A stretch of DNA of 51,403 nucleotides from Elusimicrobia bacterium GWC2_61_19 (GTDB taxonomy: Bacteria; Elusimicrobiota; Elusimicrobia; Elusimicrobiales; UBA9959): NCBI GenBank assembly GCA_001799795.1, contig MGUD01000029.1:1-51403 (forward strand). The letters run 5' to 3'. Within the stretch, counting starts at the first letter, position 1, and the number at the start of each line of letters is the position of its first letter. The notes beneath the pieces are model-generated. The model was not told the DNA's origin. It made no database searches and saw nothing but the letters and a program-made list of their open reading frames with translations. Positions 43,084 through 51,403 of this stretch are shown here, piece by piece. The translations under genes and the position numbers were made by a program.

Positions 43084-44589
43084 TTAGAAGCCGTAGATCT
43101 TCGAGTATTTATCTTTGATGTAATGCAGGAACGGTTCCACTTTCAGGCCTTCGCCGAGCTCGCGTTTAAGGAGCTGTTCGGGGAGGTACTTGCGGCCCTG
43201 GGAGTGGATGTGTTTCCTGAGCCAGGCGAGGATGGGGGCGAAATCGCCTTTTTCCGGCATGTTTTTCCAGCCGGGGATGTCCTTGTTCATTTTTTCCGCC
43301 AGCTGGGCGGAGATCAGGTTGCCGAGAGTGTAGGTGGGGAAGTAGCCCATGGCGCCCAGGGACCAGTGGATGTCCTGCAGTATGCCTTCGGCGTCTTTGG
43401 CCGGGGTGATGCCGAAGTAGTCCCGCATTCTGGCGTTCCAGAAGGCGGGGGCGTCGGCGACCTTGAGTTTTCCCTCCAGCAGGGCGGTCTCTATTTCGAA
43501 ACGCAGCATGATGTGCAGGTTGTAGTTGACCTCGTCGGATTCCACGCGGATCATGGAGGGCGCGGAGCGGTTGACGGCCACGTAAAGTTCTTCGGCGTTG
43601 ATCTTGTCGAACTTGCCCGGAAAATGTTTGCGCAGCAGCGGCAGCAGCCAGCGGCAGAAAGGCAGCGAGCGGCCGACGATGTTCTCCCAGAAGCGGGACT
43701 GGGATTCATGCACGCCCAGCGACGCCCCGCCGGCGAGCGGGGTGAAGTCGAAGTTCTTGGGCGTGCCCTGGCCGTAAAGGGCGTGGCCGGCCTCGTGGAT
43801 GGAGCCGTAGATGGCGGCGGGCAGATAATCCCGATGGGTGCGCGTGGTGATGCGCACGTCGTTGACCGAGAAGTCGGTGGTGAAAGGGTGGGCGGAGCGG
43901 TCCTGGCGGCCGCGGGTGAAGTCGTAACCGATGGCGCCTGCTATCTCGTTGACCAGGGCCAGCTGCGCCTGCTCGTCGAAGTCGCCTTTTACTATGTCGT
44001 TGGAGACGGAGCCGGCGCGGGCGTTGATCTCCTTTATTATCGGTTTCAGCCCCTCGGTCAGCTTCTTGAATATGGGTTCCAGCATGGCCTTGGTGGCGCC
44101 GGGTTCGTAAAGGTCCAGCAGGGCGTCGTAGGGGGAGGCCTTGTAGCCGTAGATCTGCGCTTTGCGCAGGTTGAGGTCCAGGATCTTCTGCAGGTGGGGG
44201 GCGAAGGCCTTAAAGTCGGAGTTGGCGCGGGCCTTGGCCCAGGCGTCTATGGCCGCGGAGGTGGCGCGGGAGAATTCCCCTACGAATTCGGCCGGGAGTT
44301 TTACGGCTTTGTCGTAGTCGCGGCGGGCGGCGCGCAGGTAGGAGGCCTCGAAGGAGTCCTCGCCCAGGCCCTGGGCCCAGGCGTAGGTTTCGTCTATGAG
44401 TTTGCCGGTTTCCGGAGCCGTGAACTTTACGTGCCCCAGTTCTTCCAGCGTAGAGATGGCGGCGCCCCTGGCTTCGGCGCCGCCGGGGGGCATATAGACC
44501 TGCTGGTCCCAACTGAGCACGGCCGCGGCGGAGTTGATGGCCGAGACCTCCGAGAGTTTTTTCTTGAGTTCCTGGAATTTAGGTTCCAT
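43084..44589 (-). CDS. Carboxypeptidase Taq/M32 family metallopeptidase
   Basis: 501 residues, normal for M32. The zinc motif is SIHEAGHALYGQGTP (HExxH), with GVHESQSRFWENIVGRS downstream giving the third ligand, and DVRITTRTHRDYLPAAIYGS before it. The N-terminal helical region begins LKKKLSEVSAINSAAAVLSW and has DQQVYMPPGGAEARG. It is a cytoplasmic enzyme that removes C-terminal residues with broad preference. It is followed by thiF and ppnP. Confidence 0.95.
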   Translation of the reverse strand: MEPKFQELKKKLSEVSAINSAAAVLSWDQQVYMPPGGAEARGAAISTLEELGHVKFTAPETGKLIDETYAWAQGLGEDSFEASYLRAARRDYDKAVKLPAEFVGEFSRATSAAIDAWAKARANSDFKAFAPHLQKILDLNLRKAQIYGYKASPYDALLDLYEPGATKAMLEPIFKKLTEGLKPIIKEINARAGSVSNDIVKGDFDEQAQLALVNEIAGAIGYDFTRGRQDRSAHPFTTDFSVNDVRITTRTHRDYLPAAIYGSIHEAGHALYGQGTPKNFDFTPLAGGASLGVHESQSRFWENIVGRSLPFCRWLLPLLRKHFPGKFDKINAEELYVAVNRSAPSMIRVESDEVNYNLHIMLRFEIETALLEGKLKVADAPAFWNARMRDYFGITPAKDAEGILQDIHWSLGAMGYFPTYTLGNLISAQLAEKMNKDIPGWKNMPEKGDFAPILAWLRKHIHSQGRKYLPEQLLKRELGEGLKVEPFLHYIKDKYSKIYGF

Positions 44590-44680
44590 TGTTCCCCCTG
44601 AAATAGCTGAAGAGTTTGAAAGTCCCGGGGTTTTGTCCCTAAACTCGCAAACTCTCCGTTTTATCCGAATAGATCGATTA

Positions 44681-44872
44681 TCAGCCGCCGCAGCCGCAAC
44701 CGCCGCCGCAGGTATGGCCGCCCGGGTTCATGGGGCAGCCGCCGCCCTGGGGCGAAGCGCCCTTCTTCAGGCCGGGGACGTCGTCGGAAACTTTGACCAC
44801 CTTGCCGAGCTTCTTGTCGTAGACATAGCGGCCGGTGGTTTTTTCTTCTTTTTTCTCTTTAGGTTCTGACAT
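44681..44872 (-). CDS. Small Cys/Gly-rich protein
   Basis: 63 residues from the ATG at 44,872 (MSEPKEKKEEKTTGRYVYDK). A charged N-terminus and the segment KLGKVVKVSDDVPGLKKGAS lead into a Cys-rich tail, GGGCPMNPGGHTCGGGCGCG. The cysteines could hold a metal. It begins just downstream of the tRNA gene on the same strand. I do not recognise a family; a distant FmdB-like resemblance is not strong enough to name. Confidence 0.55.
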   Translation of the reverse strand: MSEPKEKKEEKTTGRYVYDKKLGKVVKVSDDVPGLKKGASPQGGGCPMNPGGHTCGGGCGCGG

Positions 44873-44886
44873 ATGAGGTGGAAATT

Positions 44887-44961
44887 TGGTGCGCCCGACA
44901 GGAGTCGAACCTGTACAACCGCCTTCGCAGGGCGGGACTCTATCCATTGAGATACGGGCGC
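44887..44961 (-). tRNA. tRNA-Arg, anticodon GCG
   Basis: 75 bases with CCA encoded. Acceptor GCGCCCG pairs with CGGGCGC, the D-arm has AATGGATA in its loop, the anticodon arm is CCGCC-CTGCGAA-GGCGG, and the T-arm is ACAGG-TTCGACT-CCTGT. The anticodon GCG reads CGC (Arg). G34 is unusual in bacteria, where this box is mostly read by ICG (ACG) made by TadA. The variable loop has four bases and 10:25 is a T-T mismatch. Confidence 0.92.
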
Positions 44962-44977
44962 AAGACTGAAACACTAT

Positions 44978-45005
44978 TTTATAATTTATCTGGACGGGAT
45001 AACAA
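44978..45005 (-). promoter_or_regulatory. Probable promoter of the tRNA-Arg gene
   Basis: Read on the minus strand: TTGTTA, a 16-base spacer, TATAAA, with the tRNA 5' end 17 bases after the -10. No other gene lies between it and the histidine-kinase stop. Confidence 0.55.
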
Positions 45006-45068
45006 TACTTGTGTACGTGGACTACGCTTTCAATGTCGCCACGGACACTTTCTTGTGCCGCTCCGTTC

Positions 45069-46931
45069 TTACATGCCCAGCAGTTTTTTCCACCAGGGTT
45101 TTGCCGCTTCCGTCATCTCGGGAGTCTGTTCGAAAACGGGCTGCTCGCCCTGGCCCTTGTAGACGGGCATGCCCACGCGGAAAGTGGAGCCGCGGCCCGG
45201 TTCGCTGTCCACCGTTATCCGCCCGCCCTGCATGACCACCATGGCTTTGGTGATGGCCAGGCCCAGGCCGGTGCCGCCGACCTTCTCGCCGGAGGCCACC
45301 TGCACGAATTTCTCGAAGATCCTGCCCTGGTCCTCTTTCTTCATGCCGCAGCCGTTGTCCTTTACGGAGAAGAAGGTGAACCCTTCCAGCGCCTCGGTGC
45401 CGGCGTCGGCGGAAACCTCTATTTTGCCGCCCTGGGGCGTGAACTTTATGGCGTTGGAGATAAGATTTATGAGCACCTGCACGGTGCGGCGCTTGTCGGC
45501 GTAAATGGGCCGCGCCTGCGGCCCCGCGGTGACGGACAGGTTGACGCCTTTGGACGTGGCCCAGGCCTTCATGGATTCCACCGCTTCTTTGGCCACTTCC
45601 GCGGCGTCGGAGTTTTCCTGGTGGAAGATCAGCTTGCCCGACTGCAGTTTTGAGAAATCGAGGATGTCCGTTATTATGGAGTTGAGGCGCTCGGTGTTGC
45701 GGATGGCCGTGTTGAGGATACCGCGCGAGGAGTCTTCCTTCACGGCGTCGCGGCTCATTATCTCGAGGGCGGCCTTTATGGAGGTGAGCGGCGAGCGCAG
45801 CTCGTGGGTCATGGTGGCGATGAAGTCCTGCTGTAGTTTCTCCACCTGCTTCATCTTGGCGGCGTCGGTGGGAATGGACACGGCGCCGACTATCTTGCCG
45901 TCCTCGTTCTGAATGATGGTGGTGGCTTTCTTTACGGTCTCGGCCAGGTCGGCCGGGCCGGTTTTGATAACTTCCTTGGAAATGTCCGCCTTGTTCTCGG
46001 ACTTGATCTCTTTGGCCAGCGAGACCACCTGGTTCTCTATCTGCGACAGGTCCACTATCTTCTTGCCGGACAGTTCCGCCAGCGGTTTGCCGGACATGGC
46101 CTCCGCCTGCGGGTTCATCATTATGATCTTGCCGTCTTTATCCACGACCACCACGCCGTCGGCCATGCTGGTCATGACGGATTCGGCGCGCACCATGTCG
46201 TTCTCCACCTTTTTCTTTTCGCGGTGCACCACTTCGAGGGCTTTTTTAACTTCCGCCACTATCTCTTCCTTGAACTTGGCGGTGAGGATCTCCATTATGC
46301 GCCGCTGTTCGGCCGCGTCATGCGTGGCGCGGTTCACTACGGTGGAAAGGGCGGTTTCCAGACCCTGCCCGGAAATGGCGTCGCCTATCTTTTCGCCGGG
46401 CGCCTGCCCGGCCCCGGTTCCCGCGCCGGCGCCTTCGCCGGCCCCGGCGTTCCCGCCGGCCGCCGTCGGGGCCGCCGCGCTGGCCCCGGGGGTCTGGCCG
46501 GCGTCCACTTTGGCGTAAACCGACTCGTTGAGGGTTATTTTCTCCACGCCCCGCTCTTTAAGGAAAGCTTTTGCCTCGCCTTTGAAGGCCTGTACCTGGC
46601 ATAGCGCCAGCAGGTCGTCGCCGGTAACGCCGGGCGCGAAGGTGATGGTCTGTATGCGGAATTTGGAATAAAGGTTCTTCAGGGAGTTGGGCAGTTTGTC
46701 CGCCGCCACCAGCGGGACGCCGTTGACCAGCAGCTTGTCGTTGTCGATGGTGACCGAGAATTCGCCGCCGTTAAGCGTTTCCGCTATCTGCGCCAGCTGC
46801 GCCTGGCCCTCGTCCAGCGCCTGTTTCACCTGGGGGTGGTCCGGCTTGTAAAGGTTTATCTGCACCAGCGCCCGGGTGAAGATCTTGAGGAAATTGAACC
46901 ACTGCAGTTTGGGGTCGGTCGATTCGGTCAT
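45069..46931 (-). CDS. Cytoplasmic PAS-domain sensor histidine kinase
   Basis: 620 residues with no membrane segment. Residues 1-120 (WFNFLKIFTRALVQINLYKP, NDKLLVNGVPLVAADK, TFAPGVTGDDLLAL) resemble a domain seen ahead of several signalling modules. A Gly/Ala/Pro linker follows, then a coiled coil at 205-250, PAS at 250-350 (MADGVVVVDKDGKIIMMNPQ), the H-box MTHELRSPLTSIKAAL with H376, N-box LINLISNAIKF, G1 DNGCGM and G2 GGTGLGLAI. The kinase is complete. Its start overlaps the stop of the sugar dehydrogenase by 4 bases. The response regulator is not adjacent. Confidence 0.93.
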   Translation of the reverse strand: MTESTDPKLQWFNFLKIFTRALVQINLYKPDHPQVKQALDEGQAQLAQIAETLNGGEFSVTIDNDKLLVNGVPLVAADKLPNSLKNLYSKFRIQTITFAPGVTGDDLLALCQVQAFKGEAKAFLKERGVEKITLNESVYAKVDAGQTPGASAAAPTAAGGNAGAGEGAGAGTGAGQAPGEKIGDAISGQGLETALSTVVNRATHDAAEQRRIMEILTAKFKEEIVAEVKKALEVVHREKKKVENDMVRAESVMTSMADGVVVVDKDGKIIMMNPQAEAMSGKPLAELSGKKIVDLSQIENQVVSLAKEIKSENKADISKEVIKTGPADLAETVKKATTIIQNEDGKIVGAVSIPTDAAKMKQVEKLQQDFIATMTHELRSPLTSIKAALEIMSRDAVKEDSSRGILNTAIRNTERLNSIITDILDFSKLQSGKLIFHQENSDAAEVAKEAVESMKAWATSKGVNLSVTAGPQARPIYADKRRTVQVLINLISNAIKFTPQGGKIEVSADAGTEALEGFTFFSVKDNGCGMKKEDQGRIFEKFVQVASGEKVGGTGLGLAITKAMVVMQGGRITVDSEPGRGSTFRVGMPVYKGQGEQPVFEQTPEMTEAAKPWWKKLLGM

Positions 46932-48226
46932 AGGCGGAAAATATTCTTCCCTTTAATGCCTTTGGTGGCATTCCTGGTGTCGAAGACAAGGCGGGCCTTC
47001 TTCGCGATCTCACGGTAATCGATGCAGGAATGCGGCGTCACTATCATCACGCAGTCGTAGGTTTTCAGTTTTTTCAGCGCGTCTTTTTTGGAGCGGCGCG
47101 ACTCGCCGTCCAGCTCTATGGCGGGCACGTAGGGGTCGTAGTAGTCGGCCTTGGCGCCGGTCTTATCCAGCAGCGTCAGCACGTCGTGCGCGGGCGATTC
47201 CCTGTGGTCGGAGATGTCCGGCTTGTAGGCCATGCCTATCATCAGTATTTTTGAGCGGCTGAGGGCCTTGCCGCGGGTGTTGAGGATCTCGCCCAGGCGG
47301 GCCACCACGTGGTCGGGCATGGAAGAATTGATGGCGCCGGCCAGTTCTATGAAGCGCGGCTCGAAGTTGAGCGTCTTCATCTTCCAGCCCAGGTAATGCG
47401 GGTCCAGCGGGATGCAGTGGCCGCCTATGCCGGGGCCGGGATAAAATGGCATGAAGCCGAACGGCTTGGAGGCGGCGGCGTTTATGACTTCCCAGACGTC
47501 CAAGCCCAGCTTGTCGCACATCAGGGCCATTTCGTTTATCATGGCGATGTTGACCGCGCGGAAAGTGTTCTCGAGCAGCTTTACCAGTTCGGCCGCTTCG
47601 GTGCTGGAGACCTTGAGCACGCGGTCTATGACCGCGGCGTAGAGGCCGCCCGCCAGTTCCGTGCAGGCGGGCGTCAAGCCGCCCACCACTTTGGGCGTGT
47701 TCTTTACGCCGTATTTGGAGTTACCCGGGTCCACGCGTTCGGGCGAGAAGGCCAGGTAGAAATCTTTGCCGGCTTTGAGGCCGCCGGCTTCCAGCATGGG
47801 TTTCACCAGTTCCTTGGTGGTGCCGGGGTAGGTGGTGCTTTCCAGTATTATTATCTGCCCGCGCTTGAGGAATTTGCGGGTTTCCTGCACGGCGGCCACT
47901 ATATAGGAAACGTCGGGGTCCTTGCTCTTGCGCAGGGGGGTGGGGACGCAGATTATTACGGCGTCCTGCTTTTTGAGGCCGGAGAAATCCAGCGTGGCGG
48001 AGAGGAGGCCTTTTTTCGCCAGCGCGCCCACTTCCGCGGAGGGGACATCGGGGATATAGGACTGGCCGGCTTTCAGGTCGCGCACCTTCTGGACGTCCAC
48101 CTCGAAGCCGGTCACGGCGAAGCCGCCCTTGGCGAATTCAACGGCCAGCGGCAGGCCCACGTAGCCCATGCCCACTATGCCTACTTTGGCTTTCCGTTCC
48201 CTGATGAGTTTTTTGATCTTTTCCAT
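46928..48226 (-). CDS. Nucleotide-sugar 6-dehydrogenase (UDP-GlcNAc/ManNAc type)
   Basis: 432 residues from the ATG at 48,226 (MEKIKKLIRERKAKVGIVGM), preceded by AGGGGAAAG; the upstream GTG start at 48,253 adds nine unlikely residues. It has the Rossmann motif GIVGMGYVGLPLAVEFAKGG, DAVIICVPTPL, ILESTTYPGTTKELV, FSPERVDPGN, and the catalytic Cys in PGPGIGGHCIPLDPHYLGWK. The sequence is closest to WbpA/WecC-type UDP-N-acetyl-hexosamine dehydrogenases, although UDP-glucose cannot be excluded. It makes uronic-acid sugars for surface polysaccharide. It is the first gene of a two-gene operon with the histidine kinase. Confidence 0.92.
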   Translation of the reverse strand: MEKIKKLIRERKAKVGIVGMGYVGLPLAVEFAKGGFAVTGFEVDVQKVRDLKAGQSYIPDVPSAEVGALAKKGLLSATLDFSGLKKQDAVIICVPTPLRKSKDPDVSYIVAAVQETRKFLKRGQIIILESTTYPGTTKELVKPMLEAGGLKAGKDFYLAFSPERVDPGNSKYGVKNTPKVVGGLTPACTELAGGLYAAVIDRVLKVSSTEAAELVKLLENTFRAVNIAMINEMALMCDKLGLDVWEVINAAASKPFGFMPFYPGPGIGGHCIPLDPHYLGWKMKTLNFEPRFIELAGAINSSMPDHVVARLGEILNTRGKALSRSKILMIGMAYKPDISDHRESPAHDVLTLLDKTGAKADYYDPYVPAIELDGESRRSKKDALKKLKTYDCVMIVTPHSCIDYREIAKKARLVFDTRNATKGIKGKNIFRL

Positions 48227-48316
48227 GATATAGTCTTTCCCCTGTAAATTCACCTGAAATTATACTAAAAAACCTGATTTTGGGAACCCCGCTTTCCAAT
48301 CTAGTGGATATATTAA

Positions 48317-48322
48317 TATAAT
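48317..48322 (+). promoter_or_regulatory. -10 box of the M50 protease gene
   Basis: TATAAT, 9 bases before ATG 48,332, with a weak TTCCAA 17 bases upstream. If this is the promoter, the leader is only 2-4 bases. A Shine-Dalgarno is not visible. Confidence 0.5.
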
Positions 48323-48331
48323 TGTCTATAT

Positions 48332-48967
48332 ATGGAGTGGATTTTACAGATTCCCGTATTGTTTTTTTCGGTCATTTTCCACGAATTCGCCCACGGCCTG
48401 GCCGCCTACAGGCGCGGGGACGATACCGCTTATCTTTCCGGCCGCCTTTCTTTCAACCCGCTGCCCCATATAGATCCCGTCGGTACGGTGCTGATCCCGA
48501 TCGCCTGCGCCATAATGCACCTGCCCACCATCGGCTGGGCCAAACCCGTGCCGGTGAATCCCTACCGCCTCAACCACCCGCGCGCCGACATGGCCGTGGT
48601 GGCCGTCAGCGGCCCGCTTTCCAACATCTTCCTGGCCATCCTGGCGGCGCTGGCGTTCAAGCTGGTGACCCTGGGTTTTATCGGCGGGGACCTGGCGATA
48701 ACGCTGCTTAAAACTTTCGGCTTCGCGGTGGTGATCAACCTGGCGCTGGCCATGTTCAACCTGGTGCCGGTTTACCCGCTGGACGGCAGCCAGATAGCGC
48801 TGGGGCTGCTCAAGGGCCGCTGGCTGGAACTGTATGAACGCCACCTGCCTTACGGAGTTTATATAATACTTGGCCTGGTGATGACCGGCCTGATCAGGTA
48901 TATAGTGATGCCTCCGCTGATGCTGGCGCTGGGGCTCCTGTCTTATTTCGGCGTCTATATCGGCTGA
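48332..48967 (+). CDS. Site-2 protease family (M50) membrane peptidase
   Basis: 211 residues with about six membrane helices. The zinc motif HEFAHGLAAYRRG (HExxH) is in the first helix pair. The third ligand region is NLVPVYPLDGSQIALGLLKG. GRLSFNPLPHIDPVGTVLIP and AVSGPLSNIFLAIL are also typical of the short, PDZ-less branch. It cleaves substrates within the membrane. The gene is 3 bases ahead of trpS in the trpS-scpAB run, an arrangement seen in many bacteria. Confidence 0.93.
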   Translation: MEWILQIPVLFFSVIFHEFAHGLAAYRRGDDTAYLSGRLSFNPLPHIDPVGTVLIPIACAIMHLPTIGWAKPVPVNPYRLNHPRADMAVVAVSGPLSNIFLAILAALAFKLVTLGFIGGDLAITLLKTFGFAVVINLALAMFNLVPVYPLDGSQIALGLLKGRWLELYERHLPYGVYIILGLVMTGLIRYIVMPPLMLALGLLSYFGVYIG

Positions 48968-48970
48968 ACT

Positions 48971-50062
48971 ATGGAAAACAACAAGAACCCCGTGGTAGTT
49001 TCCGGCGCCCGGCCCACCGGCCGCCTGCACCTGGGCAATTACTGGGGCACCCTTAAGAACTGGGTGGAGCTGCAGGATAAATACGAGTGCTACTTTTTTG
49101 TGGCGGACTGGCATGCGCTGACGACCGGCGCCGACAAGAGCGAGAACATCTCGGAAAATACGCGCGAAATGGTGCTGGACTGGCTGGCCCTGGGTCTGGA
49201 CCCGGCCAAGTGCGTCTTCTTCAGGCAGTCCGACGTAAAGGAACACGCCGAGCTCGCGCTGCTGCTGGGTATGGTGACGCCCATCAGCTGGCTGCTGCGC
49301 AACCCCACTTTCAAGGACCAGCTGCAGGAACTTTACAAGCAGAAGTACAAAGGCCAGGAAGACAAGATGAAGAAGGCCGAGGGCGTGACCAAACAGCTGG
49401 CTGAGGCCCACGGCGAGGACGCCGAGACCACCGCGCTGCACAGCGACATGGCCGTGATCGGCTTCCTGGGGTACCCGGTGCTGATGGCGGCCGACATCCT
49501 GCTCTACGGCGCGAAGCTCGTGCCGATAGGCCGCGACCAGCTGCCGCACCTGGAGCTGACGCGCGACATGGTGCGCCGCTTCAACCACGTGTTCGGCGGG
49601 CAGGTGCTGAACGAGCCGGAGCCGCTGTTCACCAGTTCCCCCGTGGTGCCCGGTATCGACGGGCGGAAGATGAGCAAGTCCTACGGCAACACCATCGCTC
49701 TGGGCGAGGACGCCAAGAGCCTCGAGGCCAAGATCAAGAAGATGTATACGGACCCGCTTAAAATAAAGGTAGACGACAAGGGGCACCCGGAAGGCTGCGT
49801 GGTCTGCGCCTTTCACAAGCTTTACAACCCGGCGTGGAAACTGCAGCAGGACGCCTGCCGGGAGGGGGACATGGGTTGCGGCGCCTGCAAGAAACTTCTG
49901 ATAGAATATATGGAGAAAGAGGTGGGCGCCTTCCGCGCGCGCCGGGCGGAGTTCGCGGCCTCGGTGGACGTGGGCAAGGTGCTGGCCGACGGCGCCGCCC
50001 GCGCCCGCGCCGTGGCCTCCAAAAAAATGGCCGCCGCGTCCAAGGCGGCCGGATTAATATGA
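48971..50062 (+). CDS. trpS: Tryptophanyl-tRNA synthetase
   Basis: 363 residues. The HIGH-like motif is HLGNYWG (residues 17-23) after SGARPTG, and KMSKSYGNTIAL lies near residue 233. AADILLYGAKLVPIGRDQLP is the tryptophan-binding part. The C-terminal ~60 residues extend past the usual end with basic and Ala-rich sequence (ADGAARARAVASKKMAAASK). It charges tRNA-Trp. The 3' end overlaps scpA by 4 bases (ATGA). Confidence 0.96.
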   Translation: MENNKNPVVVSGARPTGRLHLGNYWGTLKNWVELQDKYECYFFVADWHALTTGADKSENISENTREMVLDWLALGLDPAKCVFFRQSDVKEHAELALLLGMVTPISWLLRNPTFKDQLQELYKQKYKGQEDKMKKAEGVTKQLAEAHGEDAETTALHSDMAVIGFLGYPVLMAADILLYGAKLVPIGRDQLPHLELTRDMVRRFNHVFGGQVLNEPEPLFTSSPVVPGIDGRKMSKSYGNTIALGEDAKSLEAKIKKMYTDPLKIKVDDKGHPEGCVVCAFHKLYNPAWKLQQDACREGDMGCGACKKLLIEYMEKEVGAFRARRAEFAASVDVGKVLADGAARARAVASKKMAAASKAAGLI

Positions 50063-50820
50063 CCGCAATAGACATACACCTGGAAAATTTCGAGGGGCCC
50101 CTCGACCTGCTGATGCATTTGATCAAGAAGAATAATCTTGATATCTATGACATCCCCATATCGCAGATAACCTCCGAGTACCTGCAGTACCTCGAGGTCA
50201 TGAAGAGCCTCAACCTGGAGGTGGCCGGCGAGTTCCTGGTGATGGCCGCCACGCTGATGCAGGTGAAGGCCAAGATGCTGCTGCCCGCGCCCGAAGTGGT
50301 CGACGGCGAGAACGGCCCCGACCCCCGCGGCGCCCTGGTGTCCATGCTGGAGGAATACCAGCGCTATAAAGAAGCGTCCAGGGACATGAATACGCGCTTC
50401 TCCAAATTCAAGGACGCGTTCTACCGCGGCTCGCCGGTGTTCACCAGCGAGGACAAGTATCTCGACCTGGATTTCCACGCCCTGATGGACGCGGTGAAGC
50501 GCGCCTTCGAGCGCGCCGAACCCAGCAGCGAGGTGGAAGCCGACCAGTTCCCCATCTCGGACCGCGTGGAGAAGATACAGAAGATGCTGGAAGGGCGCGA
50601 ATGGCTGCTGCTCGACGAAGTGTTCGCCCTGGAACCCAAGCGCCTGGGCGTCATCACCTGCTTTATGGCCCTGCTGGAGCTGGTCAAGCAGCGCAAGATC
50701 ATGGTGCGCCAGGACGACGCCTACTCCGAGGTGCGCATTTATCCCGCGCCCGCCGACGCCTCCGTTGCGCAGGCCGCGCCGGCGGCCGAAGCCGAACCGG
50801 CCGCGGAAGCCGGCAACTGA
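50059..50820 (+). CDS. scpA: Segregation and condensation protein A
   Basis: 253 residues from ATG 50,059. It begins TAIDIHLENFEGPLDLLMHL, the canonical kleisin N-terminus, and has NNLDIYDIPISQITSEYLQY, LMQVKAKMLLP and the C-terminal winged helix (LDEVFALEPKRLGVITCFMA, LLELVKQRKIMVRQDDAYSE). It bridges the SMC heads with ScpB in chromosome condensation. A short Ala/Glu-rich tail follows. Translation is coupled to trpS. Confidence 0.95.
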   Translation: MTAIDIHLENFEGPLDLLMHLIKKNNLDIYDIPISQITSEYLQYLEVMKSLNLEVAGEFLVMAATLMQVKAKMLLPAPEVVDGENGPDPRGALVSMLEEYQRYKEASRDMNTRFSKFKDAFYRGSPVFTSEDKYLDLDFHALMDAVKRAFERAEPSSEVEADQFPISDRVEKIQKMLEGREWLLLDEVFALEPKRLGVITCFMALLELVKQRKIMVRQDDAYSEVRIYPAPADASVAQAAPAAEAEPAAEAGN

Positions 50821-50864
50821 CGGCGGTTCCACGATTTTATCATCCTTGGTTTTAACGAGGTAAT

Positions 50865-51403
50865 ATGGAAGACGTAGAGCTTAAAAAAGTAATAGAGACG
50901 CTGCTTTTTATAACGGACGCCCCGCTGCCGGTGAGCCGTATAAGCCAGTTGTGCGAGATAAAGAACAAGGAACGCCTGGAAGGCCTCCTCGCCGACCTGC
51001 GCAAGACTTACGACGACGAAGGCCGCACGCTGCAGGTGATGCAGGTGGCCGGCGGCTGGCAGCTGGCCACCCGGCCCGAGTACGGCCTGTGGGTGCGCAA
51101 GCTGTACCAGAACAAGATGACCGTGCGCCTGACGCAGGCCGCGCTGGAAACGCTCTGCATCATCGCCTACAAACAGCCGCTGACCCGCGCCGAGGTGGAG
51201 GCCATCCGCGGCGTTGAGGTTATCGGCCCGCTGGAAACCCTCACGCAGCGCAAGCTGATCACCGTGGTGGGCCGCCGGGAGAGTATCGGCCGTCCCATAC
51301 TTTACGGCACCACCAGCGAATTCCTGCGCCAGTTCGGGCTTAATTCCTTGGACGACATGCCGAAACTGGAGAGTTTTAACATCGAGAACGTCGCCGCCGG
51401 CGC
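50865..51403 (+). CDS. scpB: Segregation and condensation protein B (runs off the window)
   Basis: The first 179 codons are present, with no stop before the edge. MEDVELKKVIETLLFITDAP is the usual start, and TQAALETLCIIAYKQPLTRA, IRGVEVIGPLETLTQRKLIT, GRPILYGTTSEFLRQFGLNS follow in family order. It is a winged-helix partner of ScpA in the SMC complex. The start has TTAACGAGG upstream and lies 44 bases after scpA. Confidence 0.95.
   Translation, partial: MEDVELKKVIETLLFITDAPLPVSRISQLCEIKNKERLEGLLADLRKTYDDEGRTLQVMQVAGGWQLATRPEYGLWVRKLYQNKMTVRLTQAALETLCIIAYKQPLTRAEVEAIRGVEVIGPLETLTQRKLITVVGRRESIGRPILYGTTSEFLRQFGLNSLDDMPKLESFNIENVAAG

Noticed and set aside
43045-44601. Long plus-strand open frame over the M32 peptidase
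   Set aside because: Shadow of the minus-strand gene, which has HExxH and full family length.
44681-44872. FmdB-type zinc-ribbon assignment
   Set aside because: The Cys pattern (GGGCPMNPGGHTCGGGCGCG) does not have the FmdB CxxC...CxxC spacing.

Overview
The window reads as chromosome of a Gram-negative, largely anaerobic bacterium. A PBP4-type endopeptidase, lipoproteins and short secreted proteins point to an envelope with an outer membrane. An aldehyde:ferredoxin oxidoreductase, an EFR1-type flavodoxin/ferredoxin and radical-SAM MoaA point to anaerobic metabolism. High GC in the right three quarters, frequent TTG starts and the mix of families make me think of Elusimicrobiota, but this is an impression, not a proof. 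No gene-free stretch exceeds about 300 bases.

Bases 1-15,780 are an accessory or defence island. Several genes there are clearly AT-richer than the rest. It carries a beta-beta-alpha-metal type nuclease, an FRG-domain protein, a stand-alone PD-(D/E)XK domain cut from a DUF2075 helicase, a bacterial PH membrane protein, an XRE regulator with an SRA-HNH (McrA-like) restriction enzyme, ORF6N, YhcG/DUF1016, Bro-N and AlbA_2 genes, a DUF2726 protein, a HigB/HigA-ImmA toxin-antitoxin pair, and fragments of a helicase, a second YhcG and dockerin tails. The ORF6N, YhcG, Bro-N, HigB, AlbA_2 and first SSB genes are each preceded by the same short module: a hairpin, an extended -10 and, in the tightest cases, a fixed Shine-Dalgarno. 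Several genes end in a second repeated module that supplies a GDAAS-stop tail. Perfect palindromes lie inside several of these genes. Together this looks like a set of gene cassettes built around dispersed repeats, with no recombinase in the window. It is my best candidate for an undescribed system.

Bases 13,735-30,454 hold mixed housekeeping and envelope genes: an adenylate cyclase with a UV-endonuclease-like gene, PBP4, MutT, an ankyrin/FlgO-like lipoprotein, two SSB paralogues, EFR1, phosphoglucomutase, a DUF1460 protein, a single-domain response regulator, a dockerin-like membrane protein, a metal permease, a MazG-like pyrophosphohydrolase and PruA. Two near-perfect 77-91 bp palindromes (MITE/REP-like) lie here.

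Bases 30,548-40,674 are a tungsten/pyranopterin island on the plus strand: LysR, TupABC (tungstate import), MoeA, MoaA, MoaC, MOSC, MogA, an RluA-type pseudouridine synthase, the tungsten enzyme AOR and a MoaD/ThiS-like carrier. A ThiF/MoeB-like activating enzyme follows nearby on the other strand. MoaE is not in the window.

Bases 40,706-51,403 contain PilT, PpnP, ThiF, an M32 carboxypeptidase, tRNA-Arg(GCG), a PAS histidine kinase, a nucleotide-sugar dehydrogenase, an M50 protease and trpS-scpA-scpB, the last running off the end.
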